Shown here: piece by piece, positions 50,596-55,864 of the stretch
Position numbering within the stretch: position 1 is the stretch's first letter
Layout: every line of letters starts with the position of its first letter
Assembly (NCBI GenBank): GCA_900321005.1
Contig: ONUF01000019.1
Location: 1 to 55,864, forward strand
Source: an uncultured Bacteroidales bacterium
GTDB lineage: Bacteria > Bacteroidota > Bacteroidia > Bacteroidales > Paludibacteraceae
DNA: 55,864 bases
Reading direction: 5' to 3'
Notes under the pieces: model-generated
What the model saw: only the letters and a program-made list of their open reading frames with translations
Database searches by the model: none
What the model was told of the DNA's origin: nothing
Translations under genes and position numbers: made by a program

Positions 50596-51807
50596 TTATT
50601 GTTTAAAACGTTTGTTAATATATTTGCGAACGATAGATTGCGCATAACATAAATAGAATTGTAATTTTGCATTCTCTGAATGTGATACTTCGGATATAAG
50701 ATCCGGACTAAACTGCTTATTAGTGTAGATAACTCTGAAATCTGATCGTTCTTTTACTGATTCTTTCGGCTGAGCAGAATATAGAAGATAGCATTTCATT
50801 TCTTCTTCATCAAATTCAAACATAACGTCTGTAAAATGCGTTTCTCCATCTGTGGGGATACCAACGGACTGTTTTAGTTGATTATCAATTAATTTCGATA
50901 AAGTGGCACAGTGTATTTTACTATTGTTATGGAAAACATTTTCTAAGTTTAAATTTAAGCGAATACCATAAGGCTCTGTATTTTGATGCATGTAGTATTC
51001 TCCCTGTTCCGCGACGCCTCCTACATTCTTAATAAGACATCCATAAAGTCCTATCGAAGAAGAAAGGCATACAAAATCATCAATGTAATTCTTTTTATTC
51101 TCTGGTTTGGAATTTGTTTTGTAGGAAGCCTCAATGATGTCTGGGTAGACGCTTTTCACATACATGTAAATTGCATCTATGAGCCTTTTTGTACTCATGT
51201 CGGATTTTATTATCTCTATTTCAAGATTAGACGCTTCTAACCGTGCTCCAACATCCTTTCGACTTTTAGCAAGTGTGTTCAGTATAAGGGTAGGCGGATT
51301 GTCTCCCTTACTTATTTCATCCAAATGAAATTCTTTTATTTTTCGCATGAATATGTGTTCGACATCTTCCCTTTGACGGCCGGATGTTTTGATAATCTCA
51401 TCGAATAGTTCTTTGATCTTTTGTAGCTTGGGAAAAGCCTGAACGTTTTCTGAGAAAGATCTGTTGAAATCATAAACATATGTTTTTTCCAGCAATCGTA
51501 GAGTGATTAAATTTTTCATGTAACCACAATCCTCATGGTCATAAAAAGCAAAACCGTTGATTCCAAAGTTGATTTCTTCTGCTTTCGAAGGTGCTAAAAA
51601 TTCTTTTCGCAGATGTTTCCTACGATTCTCCATTCCGATACTCAACACAATGGACACTATAGTGGAGGCTACAGCAACTATTATTGGCGTCCAATACGAG
51701 TGTAAATCAAATGCTTCTTTGGCTGTCCAAAGAGCAAGTAGGGCAATGGCAATTATTATTATTACCTGCATTACGTAAGAAAGATACTTTTTGAGTTTAT
51801 TTTTCAT
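50596..51807 (-). CDS. Membrane-anchored Nudix-like protein lacking catalytic residues
   Basis: 403 residues with two N-terminal membrane helices (residues 10-28 and 38-58). It has the same layout as the downstream Nudix gene: an I-x-x-S-D-x-x-T stretch near residue 200, SSSIGLYGCLIKN (compare NSIGVGGFVIVN) and, 50 residues on, ATLSKLIDNQLKQSVGI where its partner has ATLTACIKRALDEELGI. The Arg and the acidic residues of the Nudix box are gone (N, K, Q, S), so it should be inactive and may act as a sensor or regulator. The homology call is mine, by eye. Confidence 0.7.
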   Translation of the reverse strand: MKNKLKKYLSYVMQVIIIIAIALLALWTAKEAFDLHSYWTPIIVAVASTIVSIVLSIGMENRRKHLRKEFLAPSKAEEINFGINGFAFYDHEDCGYMKNLITLRLLEKTYVYDFNRSFSENVQAFPKLQKIKELFDEIIKTSGRQREDVEHIFMRKIKEFHLDEISKGDNPPTLILNTLAKSRKDVGARLEASNLEIEIIKSDMSTKRLIDAIYMYVKSVYPDIIEASYKTNSKPENKKNYIDDFVCLSSSIGLYGCLIKNVGGVAEQGEYYMHQNTEPYGIRLNLNLENVFHNNSKIHCATLSKLIDNQLKQSVGIPTDGETHFTDVMFEFDEEEMKCYLLYSAQPKESVKERSDFRVIYTNKQFSPDLISEVSHSENAKLQFYLCYAQSIVRKYINKRFKQ

Positions 51808-51839
51808 GATTTATAATTGTTTAAGTTTTTTTCTCGTTG

Positions 51840-51871
51840 CAAAAGTATCACTTTTTTTTGATATACGCAAA
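51840..51871 (-). promoter_or_regulatory. Promoter of the Nudix-like pair (TTTG - 20 nt - TACTTTTG)
   Basis: -33 TTTG is the complement of 51868-51871; -7 TACTTTTG is the complement of 51840-51847. It lies just past the PPP phosphatase stop, so the AT-rich genes can be transcribed separately from the kinase operon. Confidence 0.77.
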
Positions 51872-51885
51872 TTTTTATGAAAATA

Positions 51886-52572
51886 TCATTGAATATTCAA
51901 TGATTTTGGATTGTCAAGCAGGCAATCGACGCAGAGGATACGGGCGGAGACAAGGGTAATGTCTTCTTTGGGAGTATGCCCGATGATCTGCGTGACGGGT
52001 GTGTTGGCAAACAGGTTGTGCTCGGGCAGTATCCACGACCGAATCCATACCGGCGAATGGGTAGGGGACACACCGTACACATCCGGGTCAACAGTCACAT
52101 TGCTGCTGAAGGTAAACGCCTCTTTGTTGGTCCGCCACAACTCATTGATTTGCTGCGCAATCACTTGCGGACTCTCGCCGTGATACATGCCGATATATTT
52201 CTCGTACCACTCCTTCGTCACGCCGGCATGCGACACCAACGTCTTCTCGTCTATTGCATAGGCTACACCATAGAAAAACGGCTCCTTTTCTGCGAATAGT
52301 TGCCGGTATGTTTCGCGGTATTCGGGGTGACTGAAACGGCTCTTGTAATCCTTGTCCAGAAGGTAGTTCAAGTCATGGTTGCCGTACAATAGGATAGTCC
52401 CCGGATGCGCTTGGGCGAAGGCGACAATATCCTTGAAGTTAGCGATGATTTCCTCTTGGGATTTGCCGTCTTTGGAATCAAAATAGTCGCCTACAAAGAT
52501 GTTCGTCGCATCCTCGCGCACCAGTGATTTCCACCGGTCTAAACCATGTATGTCGCCTATGATATTATACAT
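51886..52572 (-). CDS. PPP-family (calcineurin-like) phosphoprotein phosphatase
   Basis: 228 residues from the ATG at 52572 (MYNIIGDIHGLDRW); an alternative ATG at 52602 overlaps the kinase stop as TAATG and would add ten residues. Metal and phosphate ligands of Ser/Thr phosphatases are in order: GDIHG (6-10), GDYFD (28-32), GNHD (64-67), SHAG and GHTP. With the upstream kinase fusion it makes a likely kinase/phosphatase pair. Other calcineurin-like phosphoesterase substrates (for example dinucleoside polyphosphates) remain possible. Confidence 0.85.
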   Translation of the reverse strand: MYNIIGDIHGLDRWKSLVREDATNIFVGDYFDSKDGKSQEEIIANFKDIVAFAQAHPGTILLYGNHDLNYLLDKDYKSRFSHPEYRETYRQLFAEKEPFFYGVAYAIDEKTLVSHAGVTKEWYEKYIGMYHGESPQVIAQQINELWRTNKEAFTFSSNVTVDPDVYGVSPTHSPVWIRSWILPEHNLFANTPVTQIIGHTPKEDITLVSARILCVDCLLDNPKSLNIQ

Positions 52573-52601
52573 TACTATGTTTCGTGTTTGTGACATAGGC
52601 A

Positions 52602-54329
52602 TTATGCATTAAAGCCGATGCGGGGGCGGGAATCGGTATGGAGGGAGGATTGGTGGTGGTTGATGCTATTGGTGAGATGGCGTTGGGCGATGGGGACATC
52701 TTCGATGGCGGCCATGAGGGCGGCTTCGTTGACGACGAAGGGGACATCGGCGCTGGCATAGTGCACTGTCATCTTTGCTAAGGCAGGGATGTCGATATCT
52801 TCGGCCAAAGGTCTATTGCGGAGATACATCTCGAAGAGACGCTGGCGCATTTTTTCGTCTGGAGCGGGTATCTCAATCTGGATGTCGAATCGTCCTGCGC
52901 GGAGGGCGGCCGGATCGATGATATCTTTTCTATTGGTAGTACCTACGACCAAAATGCCGCGTTTATGGCATTCATTGAATTCCGCAAGGAACTGGTTCAC
53001 CTCATCGTTTCGGGCACGCTCTGTTTCTTCGGTAGAACGCTTACTAAGGAGGGCATCTACCTCATCGATGCAGATGATACAATGTTCGCAAGTCGCTGCG
53101 GCTTGGAACATTTCTTTGATATTCTGCGAGGTCTCATGAATATACGCGCTACCAAGGCTGGCGGAGGTGATGAACTTCATGGGCCAATGCATTTCTTCGG
53201 CTATCTTGCTTGCGAAATAGGTCTTACCGCATCCCGGAGGGCCATATAAGAGGACCCCATTGGGCAGTTGCAGTCTGTACTGCTCCGCTTTCTCCGGATG
53301 CTGGAGTGGCCATAGAACATGTTGGGACATTTTTTGCTTCAAATCATCCATGCCGGCAATAGAAGCAAAGCCCTTGATTTCGTCCACATTGCGTGCATTC
53401 CACAGCGAGACATCTTCGGCAATTTGATCCAGTTCCTTATTTTTCGTATGCAAGACATGCAGGAGGGTCTTAATGTTCGCTTCGCCTTTGAGCGCCATAT
53501 CCATGGCTACGAAGAGGTTTGCGGCGGCCTGGGAGGACCCGATTTTGGAAGGACGCAGCGGTTCTACGATGTCGGTAGAAGGATGCGCCTTTCGCCATTC
53601 ATTCATCTTCAGATGTCGCGCCACAGCCGGCATCTCGGGCGTAAGCGGGCAGTCGCTCCATGGTTTTTTGCCGGAGAGCATGGTGAAGATTACCGCGCCG
53701 ATAGAGAAGATATCGTCGATACCGCTCACTTCCTGTCTGCTTAACAGGTCGGAATGGGTGTAGTAGGGGCTGAGTTTCTCGAACTGCTTGGCCGAAGAGA
53801 GGCGGCGCGTACCATTCTCGTTATACTCAACGGCATGCTCCAAGTCGAACAGTTTGGCTGTGAGTTTGCCGTCCTGATCGGATTCGAGGAGGATATTCTG
53901 CGGCACGATATCCAGATGGCATAACTGATGCGCATTCAGATGCCGCACGGCTTGGAGAAGTCCAAGGGTGATATCCATGATCTCTCGCAGAGTAAGCGTT
54001 CTTTTCTCATCGATATATTGGGAGAGCAGTTTGCCGCGAGAGAGCGGAAAGACCATATACGTGATGTCGTAATAGAACTTTCTGATACGACTGAAGGTCG
54101 TCATATGCATCAGGTTTTCACATGTGCCCAGTTTGCGATACGCCCATACTTCTTTCGGTTCCTGCCCATGCAGCAGTTCGGTCGGAGTAGCCTGCATGTC
54201 ATAGAGTTTCATGAAGAACTGGTTATTCTTCTCGTCCGCTACGCAGTAAGTCTGCGTATAAGCTTTTTTTGTAATGGGGTACAAAATGGTATAATCCCCA
54301 ATGGTATGACCTTGTGCAAATTCTATCAT
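52602..54329 (-). CDS. Ser/Thr protein kinase fused to an AAA+ ATPase
   Basis: 575 residues from the ATG at 54329, which overlaps the tyrosine-phosphatase stop as ATGA; 54353 is an alternative. Kinase domain, residues 10-270: Lys41 in FFMKLYD, catalytic loop HLDIVPQN (Asp140, Asn145; HLD instead of HRD), metal motif DLE at 162-164 instead of DFG, and GIDDIFSIGAVIFTMLSG. AAA+ domain, 320-550: Walker A GPPGCGKT (363-370), Walker B IICIDEVD (417-424), GTTNRKD, and Arg fingers in AALRAGRFD, of the Cdc48/katanin-like classic clade. The C-terminal tail (NSINHHQSSLHTDS) is low complexity. Confidence 0.88.
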   Translation of the reverse strand: MIEFAQGHTIGDYTILYPITKKAYTQTYCVADEKNNQFFMKLYDMQATPTELLHGQEPKEVWAYRKLGTCENLMHMTTFSRIRKFYYDITYMVFPLSRGKLLSQYIDEKRTLTLREIMDITLGLLQAVRHLNAHQLCHLDIVPQNILLESDQDGKLTAKLFDLEHAVEYNENGTRRLSSAKQFEKLSPYYTHSDLLSRQEVSGIDDIFSIGAVIFTMLSGKKPWSDCPLTPEMPAVARHLKMNEWRKAHPSTDIVEPLRPSKIGSSQAAANLFVAMDMALKGEANIKTLLHVLHTKNKELDQIAEDVSLWNARNVDEIKGFASIAGMDDLKQKMSQHVLWPLQHPEKAEQYRLQLPNGVLLYGPPGCGKTYFASKIAEEMHWPMKFITSASLGSAYIHETSQNIKEMFQAAATCEHCIICIDEVDALLSKRSTEETERARNDEVNQFLAEFNECHKRGILVVGTTNRKDIIDPAALRAGRFDIQIEIPAPDEKMRQRLFEMYLRNRPLAEDIDIPALAKMTVHYASADVPFVVNEAALMAAIEDVPIAQRHLTNSINHHQSSLHTDSRPRIGFNA

Positions 54330-54847
54330 AAGGTTTTGTTTATTTTGCGCCATTCAAATTCGCGGATATAACTGTCGAGGATGGCTTGGCAGGCGCGGTG
54401 GATGTCGCGGTAGGCGGCATCGAAATTACGGGTGTACCAAGGGTCTGAGACATCGCGTTCCTCGCCCGCCCACTGCATCATGAGCGACTCTTTCTCGCCC
54501 GGGTCGTAGAACTCCATCACATCGTCATAATCGACGTGCCCGATGCTCGGGATATAGGACAGGTTCGCGCGGTCGGCGCAGATGATCTTATCGAAATGCT
54601 CATATTCCTCGCGCGTCATCTCGTGGGCTTTATGCGGTCCGTAAGGGATGCCGTGTTCGCGCAGTTGGAGTTTGGCGGGCAGGTAGATGTCGTTACCGTC
54701 TTCTTCGTCCGAGACACCGGCTGAGGCTATCTCGAAGCGGTCTTCCAGCCCTGCTTGCCGCACGAGGTGCTTGAAGATATACTCCGCCATCGGCGAACGG
54801 CATATGTTGCCGTGGCAGACAAATAATATACGTACGACTCGTTTCAT
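54326..54847 (-). CDS. Low-molecular-weight protein tyrosine phosphatase
   Basis: 173 residues from the ATG at 54847 (MKRVVRILFVCHGNICRS); an ATG at 54871 lies in the promoter and is rejected. The P-loop C-x5-R-S is at residues 11-18, and the general acid Asp is in DPWYTRNFD. It dephosphorylates phosphotyrosine or related phosphoesters in the cytoplasm. In Bacteroidales such genes are often alone or beside polysaccharide kinases; here it is first in a coupled operon with a kinase-AAA fusion and a PPP phosphatase. Confidence 0.93.
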   Translation of the reverse strand: MKRVVRILFVCHGNICRSPMAEYIFKHLVRQAGLEDRFEIASAGVSDEEDGNDIYLPAKLQLREHGIPYGPHKAHEMTREEYEHFDKIICADRANLSYIPSIGHVDYDDVMEFYDPGEKESLMMQWAGEERDVSDPWYTRNFDAAYRDIHRACQAILDSYIREFEWRKINKTL

Positions 54848-54869
54848 CTCTGTGCCAATTTTGCGCTGC

Positions 54870-54901
54870 AAAATTACAACAAAAATTGCATATATGCAAA
54901 T
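54870..54901 (-). promoter_or_regulatory. Phospho-signalling operon promoter (TTTG - 20 nt - TAATTTTG)
   Basis: -33 TTTG is the complement of 54898-54901; -7 TAATTTTG is the complement of 54870-54877, just upstream of the tyrosine-phosphatase start. Confidence 0.78.
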
Positions 54902-54908
54902 TTTTTAC

Positions 54909-54940
54909 AAAAAAAGAGACCTCCGAAGAGATCTCTTTCC
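54909..54940 (-). terminator. Terminator after the small basic protein genes
   Basis: On the minus strand GAGATCTC-TTCG-GAGGTCTC (one mismatch) is followed by seven T. The UUCG-type tetraloop is stabilising. It separates the 55-kb genes from the phospho-signalling promoter. Confidence 0.8.
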
Positions 54941-55045
54941 TCAATGGGGTCCCCGATGTAACTCGCAGAGTTGCAGTGGGGAGAGCGTAGATCAAAACGT
55001 AGGCGTAATCGAGCGGCTGTGCTGCGAGTCACGCGAAGTTTTAGA

Positions 55046-55432
55046 TCAAGCGTTGCCGTGCTGCTGGTCGTACTCCTCGCCGCAGATGTGCCAGTAGTAC
55101 GCCTTCATGGTCTTGATGCCGCCGGCAGTGTCCTTCTGCGCGAGGAAGGCTGCCTGGTCGGCTGCGATCTGCATCAGGTCTTTGCTGCGCGTACGAACCA
55201 TTGCGCTCACCTCCGTGAAGCGCGAGCGAGCGGCGAGCTCTTTCGCCTTCGGCTTGGTCGAGCGTTCTACTTTGCGGCGGATATACACGCGGTTGCAGGT
55301 GTCGCTCGTGGTGGCCGCTACGCGGTGGGTGCCCAGGAGCATTTTCTCACAGTTGTGATGACCGGATTTGGTCGGTTTGGCGAGTGCTCCGGATACACTG
55401 TCGATACCGGCACTCCAATTAACTTTTGCCAT
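55046..55432 (-). CDS. Small basic protein of unknown function (MAKVNWSAGI type)
   Basis: 128 residues, basic, no signal or membrane span. Distinct segments are WSAGIDSVSGAL at the N-terminus, LLGTHRVAATTSDTCNRVYIRRK, and TMKAYYWHICGEEYDQQ at the C-terminus. I have a recollection of similar proteins, paired with a second small MAK-starting protein, in Bacteroidales genomes, without known function. The pairing with the gene at 55513-55770 supports a joint role. About 100 nt of non-coding sequence follow before the terminator. Confidence 0.65.
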   Translation of the reverse strand: MAKVNWSAGIDSVSGALAKPTKSGHHNCEKMLLGTHRVAATTSDTCNRVYIRRKVERSTKPKAKELAARSRFTEVSAMVRTRSKDLMQIAADQAAFLAQKDTAGGIKTMKAYYWHICGEEYDQQHGNA

Positions 55433-55512
55433 TTCGCTGCTGGCTATGTTTTACCTCCAGCCAGCGTAGAGGGGTTAAGGGTTAGGTTTAATACTTTTTT
55501 TCTGACTACGCC

Positions 55513-55770
55513 TTACTCGAAGGGGTTAACGTACTTCTGCGCAACGGTGTAGGCGAAGAGAGCCGCGAGAGCGGTCTTGGCTGCTTGCGCAGCGGCTTTC
55601 AGCGCGTTCTGCGCCTGGATGTTCTTGGCGTGTTTCGCCTTGGAGGGGTTCAGCAGGTCAACGCCCAACTGCTCTTTCTTGCACGGACAGCGCTTGAAAT
55701 AGAGCGATTCCGACTTGTTGAACTTACCCATCACGCGGGCAAACATGCCATGCAATGTGATTTTAGCCAT
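55513..55770 (-). CDS. Small basic protein of unknown function, partner of the 128-residue gene
   Basis: 85 residues: N-terminal MAKITLHGMFARVMGKFNKSE, a Cys pair (RCPCKKEQ), then an Ala-rich helix (ALKAAAQAAKTALAALFAYTVAQKYV). It is upstream of the 128-residue gene with an 80-nt gap and the same direction. No recognised domain. The N-terminal pattern M-A-K-I/V is shared with its neighbour. No clear promoter of the usual type was found between 55771 and the window end. Confidence 0.62.
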   Translation of the reverse strand: MAKITLHGMFARVMGKFNKSESLYFKRCPCKKEQLGVDLLNPSKAKHAKNIQAQNALKAAAQAAKTALAALFAYTVAQKYVNPFE

Positions 55771-55864
55771 AAGTTAGTAGTTAATAGGTTAAACGATAGT
55801 TGTTTTAAGAATAAAACAAAAATGCACAATAATTTTACTCGAAAGGCAGCTCTAATTGTCCTTT

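Noticed and set aside
47380-52602. AT-rich block considered as a prophage or insertion sequence
   Set aside because: No integrase, transposase, terminal inverted repeats or tRNA attachment site is visible; the flanking repeats are phosphatase-gene copies.
52640-52690. C-terminal tail of the kinase-AAA protein as another heptad array
   Set aside because: The peptide words (INHHQSS) resemble repeat-coded ones, but the DNA does not keep a 7-bp period.
54847-54871. Upstream ATG at 54871 as start of the tyrosine phosphatase
   Set aside because: It overlaps the -7 promoter element; MKRVVRILFVCHGN at 54847 matches the family start.
1-55864. tRNA genes
   Set aside because: I looked for GTTCGAATC-type T-arm sequences followed by acceptor stems on both strands and found none convincing; a covariance search would be decisive.

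Overview
The window is a stretch of chromosome from a Bacteroidota bacterium, order Bacteroidales. Three things point there: promoters of the Bacteroidota type (TTTG, about 20 nt, TAnnTTTG) at 18 places; gene clusters typical of the order (rnpA-yidD beside hemD and a DUF4271 gene, acpP-fabF, DUF5715, a U32 protease); and a secreted protein with a C-terminal tail resembling a type IX secretion (T9SS) signal. My best guess is a gut or rumen relative of Paludibacteraceae, but the sequence alone does not settle the family. I saw no rRNA, tRNA, CRISPR array, insertion sequence or prophage.

Layout. 1-2.6 kb: end of greA, a HIT protein, and the pseudouridine-degrading pair psuK-psuG. 2.6-2.8 kb: a small RNA with its own promoter and terminator. 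2.8-9.7 kb: trmD, yidD, rnpA, hemD, DUF4271, trhP, asd, a small winged-helix protein, fabF and acpP. 9.8-14.4 kb: a metallophosphatase, mutL, a small membrane protein and a TPR/OmpA-like lipoprotein. 14.5-17.5 kb: an SDR, ychF and a Ca/Na antiporter. 17.5-23.8 kb: a six-gene polysaccharide operon. 23.9-30.4 kb: rpsP, a glycyl-radical enzyme with its activase, cca, parE and a Cys-rich peptide. 30.5-38.5 kb: DUF5715, cysS, nagB, a TlpA-like thioredoxin, glgB and yhcH, divergent from a pullulanase. 38.5-46.1 kb: uvrB, rplS, menA, DUF486, ttcA, a GH53 galactanase and the T9SS-type protein.

46.3-54.9 kb is the accessory part. A low-molecular-weight tyrosine phosphatase, a Ser/Thr-kinase-AAA ATPase fusion and a PPP-type phosphatase form one translationally coupled operon. 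Downstream lie two AT-rich membrane-anchored proteins that look like an active and an inactivated Nudix pair, a WD40 reading frame interrupted by one in-frame TAA, a collapsed second copy of the PPP gene, and an unrelated membrane protein coupled to a HAD phosphatase. I read this as a candidate undescribed phospho-signalling or conflict module; its function is inference. 55.0-55.8 kb holds two small basic proteins of unknown function.

The other striking signal is global. At least 19 places between 0.7 and 44.1 kb carry short degenerate tandem repeats of 7-, 8- or 9-bp period. They sit at gene junctions, where they supply stop and start codons, and also in frame inside rnpA, ttcA, menA, mutL, cca, the pullulanase and the galactanase. 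No gene-free stretch exceeds 300 bases except 48619-49331, which holds the two degraded genes described below.
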